DNA of 64,000 nt, taken from CAVVNN01 sp963749605. GTDB taxonomy: Bacteria > Actinomycetota > Thermoleophilia > Solirubrobacterales > 70-9. The stretch is taken from the NCBI GenBank assembly GCA_963749605.1, contig CAVVNN010000002.1, positions 186,001-250,000 on the forward strand. Reading direction: 5' to 3'. The translations under genes were made by a program, and so were the position numbers. Positions 24,817 to 33,523 of the stretch are shown piece by piece; positions within the stretch are counted from its first letter, which is position 1; each line of letters begins with the position of its first letter. The notes under the pieces were generated by a model that was given only the letters and a program-made list of their open reading frames with translations, made no database searches and had not been told where the DNA came from.

Positions 24817-25854
24817 ATGCCGCGGAGACCCGCGACAGAGGCAGGGCGCATTCGACACCTGGCCGCACTCGCGTGCGTCGCCGGCGCCTGCGTGCTGTCG
24901 CCGGCCGCGCCAGCCGGGGCCGCCGGCGTCGGCGCGCTGCAGGCGAAGGTCGAAGCGGCGCGCGGCCAGGCGAGCGCTCTCGCCGCCGATCTGCAGGCGA
25001 AGCAGGGCCAGCTCGCCTCCGCCCAGCAGCGGGCCGCCGCGGCCTCCGCTCGCGAACGCCGGCTCAGCGGGCTGCTGGCGACGGGAGAGGAACGCGCCGC
25101 CATGCTCGCTGGCAAGGTGAGCCTTGCCAGGCGGCGGCTCGTCGCCGAGAGGGGCCACCTGCACCGCGCCCGCCGGGCGCTCTCGCAGCGCCTCGTCGCG
25201 ATCTACGAGAGCGGCTCTGCCAGCGAGGCGAGCGTCGTGCTCGCGTCGGCCGACTTCAGCGCGCTGGCGACGCGGGTCGACTACCTGCAGGCGATCGAGA
25301 ACTCCGACAGCGCCCTTGCGGCGCGGGTCGCGCAGGTTCGCGACACGGTGCGTCACGAGCTGGCGCTGGTGGCGGAGCTGAAGGCAAGGGCCGAAGCCTA
25401 CGACGCGCGCCTCGCCACCGCGCGTTCGCATATCTCGGCCGTTCGCCAAGGCGCCGAGTCCGCCGCCATCCAGCTCCAGTCGATCGCCGCCGCCCGCCAG
25501 GCCTCCCTCACCAGTCTCAAGTCGAACATCGGCGTCTGGGTCGGCGAGATCCAGGCGGCGCAGGCCGCGGCGGCGGAAGAGGCCAGTCAGTCCTCCGCCG
25601 AAGAAACCGTCGAACGCTGGCTCGGCGGGCCCTACTCGATCCCCAGCTACATCGTGATGTGCGAGTCCGGCGGCAACTACGGAGCGGTCAACCCGTCGAG
25701 CGGCGCCGGCGGCGCCTACCAGATCCTGCCCTCGACCTGGCGGCTCTACGGCGGCCACGGCAGCCCGCAGGGGGCTTCGAAATCCGAACAGGACTCGATC
25801 GCGGCCCAGATCTGGGCCGACTCCGGCTCCAGCGCCTGGGTCTGCGGCGGCTAG
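24817..25854 (+). CDS. Secreted coiled-coil protein with C-terminal transglycosylase/Rpf-like domain
   Basis: A 345-residue exported peptidoglycan-active protein. Residues 1-36 are a signal peptide (basic start, hydrophobic Ala/Cys/Val core, AGAA-type end). Residues 37-250 form long coiled coils like the N-terminal regulatory region of PcsB/RipA-type proteins. The last 80 residues are a lysozyme-fold module with the catalytic-Glu motif MCESGGNYGAVNPSS and GAYQILPSTW, close to resuscitation-promoting factors. It probably cleaves glycan strands at the cell surface during growth or division. It is monocistronic by spacing. Confidence 0.82.
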   Translation: MPRRPATEAGRIRHLAALACVAGACVLSPAAPAGAAGVGALQAKVEAARGQASALAADLQAKQGQLASAQQRAAAASARERRLSGLLATGEERAAMLAGKVSLARRRLVAERGHLHRARRALSQRLVAIYESGSASEASVVLASADFSALATRVDYLQAIENSDSALAARVAQVRDTVRHELALVAELKARAEAYDARLATARSHISAVRQGAESAAIQLQSIAAARQASLTSLKSNIGVWVGEIQAAQAAAAEEASQSSAEETVERWLGGPYSIPSYIVMCESGGNYGAVNPSSGAGGAYQILPSTWRLYGGHGSPQGASKSEQDSIAAQIWADSGSSAWVCGG

Positions 25855-25962
25855 CTTCGCCGCCGCCCTGCTCCTGTAAGGAAATCCGCGCGGAGATAGC
25901 GCGAAAGGCGCGCGCCGGCGACCGGTGGCATCTGCCGCGCTTGGCATGATCGCCGCTGACCC

Positions 25963-28900
25963 GTGAAAGCTCCCGCCGCCGTCCACCTGCACGCCCACAG
26001 CGAGTACTCGCTGCTCGACGGGGCCTGCAAGATCGACGCGATGGCGGCGCGCGCCGCCGAGCTCGGGCAGCCGGCGCTGGGACTCACCGACCACGGTGTG
26101 ATGAACGGCGCCGTCGATCTCCATAAAGCCTGCCGGGCGCACGGGATCAAACCGATCGCCGGGCTCGAGGCCTATTTCGTCGAGGACCGCAGGGCGATCA
26201 AGGAGCAGGCCAAGTACGAGCGCAACCACCTCACCCTGCTGGCCGAGAACAACACCGGCTTCTCCAACCTGGTCAAGCTCACCTCCGCCGGCTTCCTCGA
26301 GGGCTTCTCCCGCGGCAAGGCCAACGTCGACATGGAGCTGCTCTCCCGTCACGCCGAGGGCGTGATCGTCCTCACCGGCTGCCTGCAGTCGCGCTTCTGC
26401 CGCCGCCTGGTCGAGGAGCGTCCCGATGACGCCCGCGCCCATCTCGACGACCTCGTCCAGGCCTTCGGCCCCGAGCAGGTCTACTGCGAGGTGCAGAAGA
26501 ACGGCATCGCCGAGCAGGACAGGGCCAACGAAGGGATCGTCCGCTTCGCCCGCGAGCTGGGTCGCCCGCTGGTCGCCACCGCCGACGTCCACTACCTGCG
26601 CCGCGAGGACTTCGACAACCACGCGGCGCTGCTCTGCGTGCAGACCAAGTCGACCCTGGAAGCTCCGAAGCTGAGCTTCGACACCAACGAGTTCTTCCTC
26701 AAGAGCAACGAGGAGATGTCCGAATCCTTCGCCGAGTGGCCGGAGGCGGTTGCCACGACGCTGGAGATCGCCGAGCGCTGCGAGGTCGAGATCGAGCTGG
26801 GCAAGCTGCTGCTGCCCCGCTATCCGACCCCCGATGGCTCCGAGCCCGAGGAGATGCTGCGGCGGATCGCCGGCGAGGGGTTGCGAGGGCGCTACGGCGA
26901 TCCACCCCCAGCGGAGGCCGTCGAGCGGCTCGAGTTCGAGCTCGGTGTGATCGAGGAGATGGGCTTCTCCTCCTACTTCCTGATCGTCTGGGACTTCGTC
27001 CGCTACGCGAAGGAGAACGGCGTCGCCGTCGGCCCTGGGCGCGGCTCGGCGGCCGGCTCGATTGTCTCCTACGCGCTCAGGATCACCGACCTCGATCCGC
27101 TCGCCGAGGGCCTGATCTTCGAGCGCTTCCTCAACCCGGGCCGCAAATCGATGCCCGACATCGACATCGACTTCTCGGTCCGTGGCCGCGAGCGGGTGAT
27201 CCGCTATGTGGCCGAGAAGTACGGGCGCGAGTCGGTCGCCCAGATCATCACCTTCGGCACGATGGCCCCGCGTGCCGCCACCCGCGATGCCGCTCGCGTA
27301 CTCGGCTTCGACTACGGCAGCGGCGACCGCCTCGCCAAGCAGATTCCCGAGCCGATCATGGGCCGCAGCCCCTCCTTCGAGGCATGCCTCAAGCCCGGTC
27401 AGGAGCTGCGCAAGACCTACGACGCCGAGCCGGACGCGAAACGGATCATCGACGTCGCCCAGGGCCTCGAGGGAATCATCCGCAACAACTCGATCCACGC
27501 CGCCGCCGTGGTGATCGCCGACCGGCCGCTGCACGAGGTGGTGCCCCTGCAGCTCGCCGAGGACCGCAGCGCCCCGGCCTTAAACGGGAACGGCAACGGA
27601 TCGGGTAAGCCGGAGCGCCAGTACAAGATCGTCACCCAGTACTCGATGGGGCCGATCGAGGAGATCGGCCTGCTGAAGATGGACTTCCTCGGCCTGCGCA
27701 ACCTCGACGTGATCGAGGACGCGATCGAGATCATCGAGCGCTCGCGCGGCGAGCGGATCGACATGGAGAAGATCCCGATCGACGACGCGAAGACCTACGC
27801 GATGCTCGCCAAGGGGAACTCGACCGGCGTCTTCCAGTTCGAGTCGGAGGGAATGCGCGACGCCCTGCGCAAAGTGGGGCCGACCGAGTTCGCCGACATC
27901 GTCGCCCTCGGCGCGCTCTACCGGCCCGGAGCGATGGCCTACATCCCCGCCTACGCCAAGGGCAAGAAAGACCCCTCGAGTGTGCGGTACCCCGACCCGC
28001 GCCTGCGCGCGATCACCGAGGAGACCCACGGCTGCGTCATCTACCAGGAGCAGCTGATGGAGATCTCTCGCTCGATGGCTGGCTTCTCCGGCGCCGAGGC
28101 GGACGACCTGCGCAAGGCGATCGGCAAGAAGAAGCGCGACCTGATGGCGACGATGAAGGACAAGTTCATGCAGGGCCTGGCCGAATCGAACACCGCCCCC
28201 AACGTCGCCAAGGACCTCTGGAAGCTGAACGAAGCGGCCGCCGACTACTCGTTCAACAAGTCCCACGCCGCCTGCTACGGGCTGATCTCCTACCGCACCG
28301 CCTACCTCAAGGCCAACTACCCGGCGGAGTACATGGCGGCGGTGATCTCTTCGGTGATGAACACCAAAGACAAGGTGCCCTTCTTCGTCAACCGCTGCGC
28401 GGAGATGGGCATCGACGTGCTGCCGCCCGACATCAATTCCTCCGACCACGACTTCGTCGTCTACGAGAAGGCGATCCGGTTCGGTCTCGACGCAGTCAAG
28501 AACGTGGGCCACGCCGCGGTTGAGGCGATCCTGCGCGCGCGCGAGGATGGCGGCGAAGTGGCTTCGATCTGGGACTTCTGCGAACGCGTCGACGCCCGCG
28601 CGGTCAACAAACGCGCGATCGAGTGCCTGGTCAAGTGCGGCGCGCTCGACTCGACCGGCGCCACCCGCAAGGGAATGCTGGAAGCGCTGCCGGCTGCGCA
28701 GTCGGCCGGCCAGAAGGCCCAGGAGGACGCCCAGCTCGGCCAGGGCTCTATCTTCGACTTCGGCGAGGACGCGGGCGGGGGAGGGGCGGCTGCCTCGCAG
28801 GCCCACCACCGGCCGCCGATCTCCGCGGCTGAGTTCGATCGCGCCGAGCTGCTGGCGCTGGAGAAGGAGACGCTCGGCACCTATCTCTCCTCACACCCCT

Positions 28901-29499
28901 TGACGGAGGTGCGCGACGCGTTGCGCGCCCGCGTCGACTGCAGTCTCGCCGAGCTCGGCAACCGTGCCGACGGCTCCTGGGTGACGGTCGGCGGGATCGT
29001 CGTCGAGCGAAAGAAGATCCGCACCAAGAGCGGAACCCAGATGATGTTCGCCACCCTCGACGACATCGAGGGCCAGGTCGAGATGCTGGTCTTCAAGGCC
29101 GAGGAGGCCGAGAGCGCCGCGGTGATCGCCCCCGATGCGATCGTCGTCGTCCGGGGCAGGCTCGACCACAAGGACCGCGGCGAAACCAAGCTCGTCGTCC
29201 AAGAGGCGGAGCGCTTCGAGCCCGGCAGCGAGGAGATCGCCCGTGCGACCAGGATCGCGAGCGCGCCGTCGGAACCGCTGCGGCTGCACATCGACGCTTC
29301 CCAGGTCAGCCCCGGCCTGGTCGAGGATCTGAAGGCCGTCTTCGAGCACCACAAGGGCGAAGCCGACGTCCATCTGGTGATGCAGACGAGCGAGGGCCCC
29401 CGCCGGCTGCGCTTCGGCAGCGAGTACAGGGTGCGCCCATCGAGCGGTCTGCGCGCGGAGTTGGGCCACATGCTGGGTCCGGACGCACTGGCGGCCTGA
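25963..29499 (+). CDS. dnaE: DNA polymerase III alpha subunit
   Basis: The replicative polymerase catalytic subunit, 1178 residues. The N-terminal PHP domain (HLHAHSEYSLLDG, LTDHGVMNGAV) is at about 5-200. The catalytic palm carries PDIDIDFS near residue 400. A helix-hairpin-helix region and a C-terminal OB-fold (about 1005-1075) follow, with a short tau-binding tail. An Asn/Gly-rich linker (NGNGNGSG, near residue 545) interrupts the polymerase core at a spot where relatives are short. The start is GTG; only a weak CATGAT -10-like box precedes it. Confidence 0.97.
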   Translation: MKAPAAVHLHAHSEYSLLDGACKIDAMAARAAELGQPALGLTDHGVMNGAVDLHKACRAHGIKPIAGLEAYFVEDRRAIKEQAKYERNHLTLLAENNTGFSNLVKLTSAGFLEGFSRGKANVDMELLSRHAEGVIVLTGCLQSRFCRRLVEERPDDARAHLDDLVQAFGPEQVYCEVQKNGIAEQDRANEGIVRFARELGRPLVATADVHYLRREDFDNHAALLCVQTKSTLEAPKLSFDTNEFFLKSNEEMSESFAEWPEAVATTLEIAERCEVEIELGKLLLPRYPTPDGSEPEEMLRRIAGEGLRGRYGDPPPAEAVERLEFELGVIEEMGFSSYFLIVWDFVRYAKENGVAVGPGRGSAAGSIVSYALRITDLDPLAEGLIFERFLNPGRKSMPDIDIDFSVRGRERVIRYVAEKYGRESVAQIITFGTMAPRAATRDAARVLGFDYGSGDRLAKQIPEPIMGRSPSFEACLKPGQELRKTYDAEPDAKRIIDVAQGLEGIIRNNSIHAAAVVIADRPLHEVVPLQLAEDRSAPALNGNGNGSGKPERQYKIVTQYSMGPIEEIGLLKMDFLGLRNLDVIEDAIEIIERSRGERIDMEKIPIDDAKTYAMLAKGNSTGVFQFESEGMRDALRKVGPTEFADIVALGALYRPGAMAYIPAYAKGKKDPSSVRYPDPRLRAITEETHGCVIYQEQLMEISRSMAGFSGAEADDLRKAIGKKKRDLMATMKDKFMQGLAESNTAPNVAKDLWKLNEAAADYSFNKSHAACYGLISYRTAYLKANYPAEYMAAVISSVMNTKDKVPFFVNRCAEMGIDVLPPDINSSDHDFVVYEKAIRFGLDAVKNVGHAAVEAILRAREDGGEVASIWDFCERVDARAVNKRAIECLVKCGALDSTGATRKGMLEALPAAQSAGQKAQEDAQLGQGSIFDFGEDAGGGGAAASQAHHRPPISAAEFDRAELLALEKETLGTYLSSHPLTEVRDALRARVDCSLAELGNRADGSWVTVGGIVVERKKIRTKSGTQMMFATLDDIEGQVEMLVFKAEEAESAAVIAPDAIVVVRGRLDHKDRGETKLVVQEAERFEPGSEEIARATRIASAPSEPLRLHIDASQVSPGLVEDLKAVFEHHKGEADVHLVMQTSEGPRRLRFGSEYRVRPSSGLRAELGHMLGPDALAA

Positions 29500-29526
29500 G
29501 GCCGTTTTACGGACCTTCCTTGGCCC

Positions 29527-29532
29527 TAGACT
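29527..29532 (+). promoter_or_regulatory. -10 element of the Cys-rich protein gene
   Basis: TAGACT ends 6 nt before the ATG at 29539, leaderless spacing. Confidence 0.4.
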
Positions 29533-29538
29533 TCGGGG

Positions 29539-29913
29539 ATGACCGTTACGCGCGTCCGAGCCGGCGAGTGTCGCCAGTGTCGCTCCTTCTGCGACAAGAT
29601 GGTCGAGCCGCGCGGTTGCCTGGAGATCGGCTGCCGCTTCCTCTACAGCTATATAGACCGGTTCACCGGCGAGCAGTACGTGGGCTGCATGCAGAAAGTC
29701 TTCGGGGCCGAGGTGGCGCTCGACGCGGTGCTCGAGCCGGGCGGCTTCGGCGGGGTGAAGATGACCGGCGAGCCGCTACCCCAGTGCCAGTTCTCGGTCG
29801 AGCACGCCTACGAGGGGGGCGGCGACTCCTACGACTGCGTCAACCGGCGCTTCTTCGATTGCACCGACGACGGCCCAGAGGGACTGCGGGCCTTCGACCT
29901 GCGTGACGTCTGA
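29539..29913 (+). CDS. Cysteine-rich small protein of unknown function
   Basis: 124 residues, no signal peptide. Nine cysteines, arranged as ECRQCRSFC, GCLEIGC, GCMQ, PQCQF, YDCV and FDC, look like a metal site or disulfide-rich fold; the first three could bind zinc or an Fe-S cluster. Several aromatic positions (FLYSYIDRFTGEQYVGC) look structured rather than random. It sits alone between dnaE and an acyl-CoA dehydrogenase with its own candidate promoter. I do not recognise the family. Confidence 0.7.
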   Translation: MTVTRVRAGECRQCRSFCDKMVEPRGCLEIGCRFLYSYIDRFTGEQYVGCMQKVFGAEVALDAVLEPGGFGGVKMTGEPLPQCQFSVEHAYEGGGDSYDCVNRRFFDCTDDGPEGLRAFDLRDV

Positions 29914-29960
29914 AGCCGAACCGCCGCGACATCCAGCAGGAATCGCGACATTGTTTCGTG

Positions 29961-29966
29961 TAGGAT
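29961..29966 (+). promoter_or_regulatory. -10 element of the acyl-CoA dehydrogenase gene
   Basis: TGTAGGAT gives an extended -10 whose hexamer TAGGAT ends 8 nt before the ATG at 29975. Confidence 0.45.
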
Positions 29967-29974
29967 CACGGGCC

Positions 29975-31267
29975 ATGACTGAGACATCCGGGGTGGCGGA
30001 GGCAGAGGCGATGGTGGCCGAGGTGACAGGAGGCGGTGGGGACTCGGGGGACGGTCCCAAGTTCACCCTCGAGCTGAACCAGGACCAGAAGGACATTCGC
30101 GAGTGGGTGCACGGATTCGCCGAGGACGTCGTCCGGCCCGCCGCCGAGGAGTGGGACGAGCGCGAGGAAACCCCCTGGCCGGTGATCCAGGAGGCCGCCA
30201 GCATCGGTCTCTACAGCTTCGAAGCCCTTGGCCAGTTCTGGGCCGACGAGACCGGGCTGACGCTCCCGATCGCCAACGAGGAGCTGTTCTGGGGCGACGC
30301 CGGAATCGGCATGGCGATCATGGGAACCTCGCTTGCGGTCGCAGCGATCTTCGGGCAGGGAACCCCCGAGCAGATGGGCGAGTGGATTCCGCAGTGCTTC
30401 GGCACAGCGGACGACGTCAAGCTCGGGGCATTCTGCGCGTCGGAGCCCGACGCCGGCTCCGACGTATCGGCGATCCGCACCAACGCAAAGTACGACGAGG
30501 CGACCGACGAGTGGGTGATCAACGGCCAGAAGGCCTGGGCCACCAACGGCGGCATCGCCAGCGTCCACGTGGTGATCGCCTCGGTCGATCGCGAGCTGGG
30601 CTCTCGCGGCCACGCCGCCTTCGTGATCCCACCGGGCACGAAGGGGTGCGAGCAGGGCGCCAAGGTGAAGAAGCACGGCCTGCGCGCCTCCCACACCGCC
30701 GACGTGCACCTCGACGACTGCCGCGTCCCGGGCGCCTGCCTGCTGGGCGGCAAAGAGAAGCTCGACGAGCGCCTCGCCCGCGTCCGCGAGGGCAAGAAGT
30801 CCAAATCGCAGGCGGCGATGCAGACGTTTGAGGCGAGCCGCCCGACGGTCGGCGCCCAGGCCCTGGGCATCGCCCGCGCCGCCTACGAGTACGCGCTCGA
30901 GTACGCCAAAGAGCGCCGGCAGTTCGGCAGGGCGATCGTCGAGAACCAGTCGATCGCCTTTGCCCTGGCCGACATGAAGCTGGAGATCGACGCGGCCCGC
31001 CTGCTCGTCTGGCGAGCCGCCTGGATGGGCCGCGGCGGCCAGAAGTTCGAAAACGCCGAGGGCTCGATGTCGAAGCTGAAGGCCGGCGAGGTCGCGGTCT
31101 GGGCGACCGAGCGGGCGATCCAGATTCTCGGCGGCAACGGCTACACCCGCGAGTACCCGGTCGAGCGGATGCACCGCGACTCGAAGGTCTACACGATCTT
31201 CGAGGGCACCTCCGAGATCCAGCGTCTGGTGATCTCGCGCGCGATTTCAGGCGTGCACATCAAATAG
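29975..31267 (+). CDS. Acyl-CoA dehydrogenase
   Basis: A 430-residue FAD enzyme introducing the trans-2 double bond into acyl-CoA. The first family signature region is GAFCASEPDAGSDVSAIRT. The second is QILGGNGYTREYPVERMHRD followed by YTIFEGTSEIQ. The N-terminal helical domain is complete after a Gly-rich leader of about 25 residues. The frame is open upstream to 29903, but ATG 29975 follows the -10 box at leaderless spacing. Chain-length preference cannot be told. The 3' end overlaps the convergent nfo by 8 bp. Confidence 0.93.
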   Translation: MTETSGVAEAEAMVAEVTGGGGDSGDGPKFTLELNQDQKDIREWVHGFAEDVVRPAAEEWDEREETPWPVIQEAASIGLYSFEALGQFWADETGLTLPIANEELFWGDAGIGMAIMGTSLAVAAIFGQGTPEQMGEWIPQCFGTADDVKLGAFCASEPDAGSDVSAIRTNAKYDEATDEWVINGQKAWATNGGIASVHVVIASVDRELGSRGHAAFVIPPGTKGCEQGAKVKKHGLRASHTADVHLDDCRVPGACLLGGKEKLDERLARVREGKKSKSQAAMQTFEASRPTVGAQALGIARAAYEYALEYAKERRQFGRAIVENQSIAFALADMKLEIDAARLLVWRAAWMGRGGQKFENAEGSMSKLKAGEVAVWATERAIQILGGNGYTREYPVERMHRDSKVYTIFEGTSEIQRLVISRAISGVHIK

Positions 31268-32129
31268 GCAGCTGGCGCTGCTTTAGCCCTTCTCGGCGGA
31301 GCCGCTTGGCGGCTTGGACTTCTTTCCTGTCGGGGCCCTTCCTGTTCGGTCCCGGGGTCTCCAGCGTCGCAGGCAGGCCCTCGAATCGCGGCTCGGACAG
31401 GAACATGGCAAGGCCGCGCTTGCCCATCTCGCCCTTGCCGACGTTGGCGTGGCGGTCGCGGCAGGAGCCGAGCGGAGCGGCGGCGTCGTTGACGTGGACG
31501 CAACGAAGGCGCTCCAGCCCGACCTTCTCGTCGGCCTCGTCGAGCATCGCCGCCAGCTGGCCCTCGTCGGTGACGTCGTAGCCCTGCACGAAGAGGTGGC
31601 AGGAGTCGAGGCAGAGGCCGAGGCGCTCGCCGCCGCCCGCCAGCTCGATCAGCTCGGCGGTCTGGTCGAAGTCGCGACCCAGCAGGCCCCTGTGGCCAGC
31701 GGTCTGCTCCAGCAGCAGCGGACAACCGTCGCTGTCCTTCAGCGCCGCGGCGATCACCTTCGCCGCCCTCTTCATCGACGGTCCCAGGGCCTCGCCTTTC
31801 TGCGCACCCGGGTGCAGGACGACGCCGGCGGCGCCGATCTCGTCGCCGATCCGCAGCGCGTGGGCGAGCGAGCTCAGCGACTTCTTCCGCAGCTCGGCGT
31901 CCTTGGTCGCGCAGTTGATCAGGTAGACGGCGTGGATCACCACGGCTTCGACCGGCGAGGCGTCCATCGCCGCCCGAAAAGAGGCGAAGTCGTCGGGGCC
32001 GTATCTGGTCGGCCGCCACATCCGCGGGCTCTGGTGGAAGACCTGGATCGACTCGCAGCCGATCTCGGCGCCCCGCTCGACCGCCTTGTCCAGTCCCCCT
32101 GCTGTGGAAACATGCGCGCCGATCAACAT
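31260..32129 (-). CDS. nfo: Endonuclease IV (AP endonuclease)
   Basis: A 289-residue TIM-barrel base-excision-repair nuclease that cuts 5' of abasic sites. The trinuclear-zinc ligands are visible in order: GAHVSTAGGL, VIHAVYLINCA, LLLEQTAG, GLCLDSCHLF, HVNDAAAPLGSCRDRHANVGKG and LETPG. The frame is open 54 nt further upstream, but this ATG gives the conserved IGAHVS start. It is divergent from gltX and the two ATGs share one CATG, so each gene's upstream region lies inside the other. Confidence 0.95.
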   Translation of the reverse strand: MLIGAHVSTAGGLDKAVERGAEIGCESIQVFHQSPRMWRPTRYGPDDFASFRAAMDASPVEAVVIHAVYLINCATKDAELRKKSLSSLAHALRIGDEIGAAGVVLHPGAQKGEALGPSMKRAAKVIAAALKDSDGCPLLLEQTAGHRGLLGRDFDQTAELIELAGGGERLGLCLDSCHLFVQGYDVTDEGQLAAMLDEADEKVGLERLRCVHVNDAAAPLGSCRDRHANVGKGEMGKRGLAMFLSEPRFEGLPATLETPGPNRKGPDRKEVQAAKRLRREGLKQRQLPI

Positions 32130-33495
32130 GACCGAAGACCTCCGACTTAGGTTCGCTCCCTCGCCGACCGGTGCGCTGCACATCGGTGGAGCGAGGACGG
32201 CACTCTACAACTGGCTCGCCGCCCGCCACGGCGGCGGCAAGCTGATACTGCGGATCGAGGACACCGACCGCGAGCGCTCCACGGCGGAGAACGTCGAGCA
32301 GATCCTCGACGCGCTGCGTTGGCTCGAGCTCGACTGGGACGAGGGGCCGGTCTCGCAGGCCTCGAGGGCGGACAGTCACGGGACCGCCCTGCGGCAGCTT
32401 CTCGACTCCGGCGCCGCCTATCGCGACCTGGCCACGGCCAAGGACGTGGAGGCGTGGAAGGCCGAGCACGGGGCCGACCGCGGCTACCGCGGCGAGCCGA
32501 CCGAGGAGTCCGGCGCGGCGGTGCGTTTGCGCGTGCCCGATCGGGGGGAGACGGTCGTCGACGACCTGATCCGCGGGCCGGTCCGCTTTCCCAACCGCAG
32601 CTACGACGACTTCGTCATCGCTCGTGGCGACGGCTCGGTCCTCTACAACTTCGCGGTCGCCGTCGACGACGCCGAGATGGGGGTGACCGAGGTGGTCCGC
32701 GGCGACGACCACCTCTCCAACACGCCCAAGCAGCTCCTGGTCCTCGCTGCGCTCGGCCACGAGCCGCCGCGCTATGCCCACCTGCCGCTGCTGCATGGCC
32801 CCGACGGCCGCAAGCTCTCCAAGCGCCACGGCGCCGCCTCGGTGCAGGAGCTGCGCGACGCGGGCTACCTGCCGGCGGCGGTCCGCAACTACCTGGCGCT
32901 GCTCGGCTGGGGGACGGGTGACGACACGACACTGATGTCGACCGAGGAGCTGGTCTCTCGCTTCGAGGTCGCCGACGTCGGCAGGGCGGCGGCAATCTTC
33001 GACGAGAAGAAGCTGCGTTGGGTCAACGGCCGGTTCATGCGGGAGATGCCGCTCGGGGACTACACGGCCGCGGTGGCCCGGCACCTCGGCCGGGAGCCGG
33101 ACGAGCGGCTGCGCGCCGCCTGCGAGATCGCGCAGGAGAAAGCGCAGACCCTGGCGGAGGTCTGGCCACTGATCCGCTTCCTCTTCGAGCCTCCCGTCGA
33201 TGATCCGAAGCCCTGGGCCAAGGTGATGAAGGAGGGCTCGCGGCAGTTGCTCGTGGCGGCGCGCGAGGCCCTTTCCGCCGCCGGCTCCTTCGACGTCGCG
33301 AGCGTCGAGACGGCGCTGTCTGCGCTGCCCGACCGCCTAGGCGTCAAGCCGGGCAAGCTCTACCAGCCGATCCGCGTCGCGATCACCGGCAGCACGGTCT
33401 CGCCCGGCATCTTCGAGTCGCTCTCGGCCCTGGGCCGCGAGCAGGCGCTGGCGCGGATCGACGCCGCGATCGAGCGCCTGCCGAAAATTGGCTAA
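32128..33495 (+). CDS. gltX: Glutamate-tRNA ligase
   Basis: A 455-residue class I synthetase: HIGH-type motif in FAPSPTGALHIGGARTALYN, KMSKS-type motif KLSKRHGA, and a C-terminal helical anticodon-binding region. Because gatCAB is present, this enzyme is probably non-discriminating and also loads Glu on tRNA-Gln; that is inference. The ATG at 32128 overlaps the divergent nfo ATG, and no separate promoter gap exists. Confidence 0.96.
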   Translation: MTEDLRLRFAPSPTGALHIGGARTALYNWLAARHGGGKLILRIEDTDRERSTAENVEQILDALRWLELDWDEGPVSQASRADSHGTALRQLLDSGAAYRDLATAKDVEAWKAEHGADRGYRGEPTEESGAAVRLRVPDRGETVVDDLIRGPVRFPNRSYDDFVIARGDGSVLYNFAVAVDDAEMGVTEVVRGDDHLSNTPKQLLVLAALGHEPPRYAHLPLLHGPDGRKLSKRHGAASVQELRDAGYLPAAVRNYLALLGWGTGDDTTLMSTEELVSRFEVADVGRAAAIFDEKKLRWVNGRFMREMPLGDYTAAVARHLGREPDERLRAACEIAQEKAQTLAEVWPLIRFLFEPPVDDPKPWAKVMKEGSRQLLVAAREALSAAGSFDVASVETALSALPDRLGVKPGKLYQPIRVAITGSTVSPGIFESLSALGREQALARIDAAIERLPKIG

Positions 33496-33523
33496 ACCGA
33501 ACGTCCCTCAGTGCCGATGACGG

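Noticed and set aside
27579..27605. Insertion element in dnaE at the Asn/Gly linker
   Set aside because: The stretch is short, shows no palindrome or duplication, and looks like an ordinary flexible linker.
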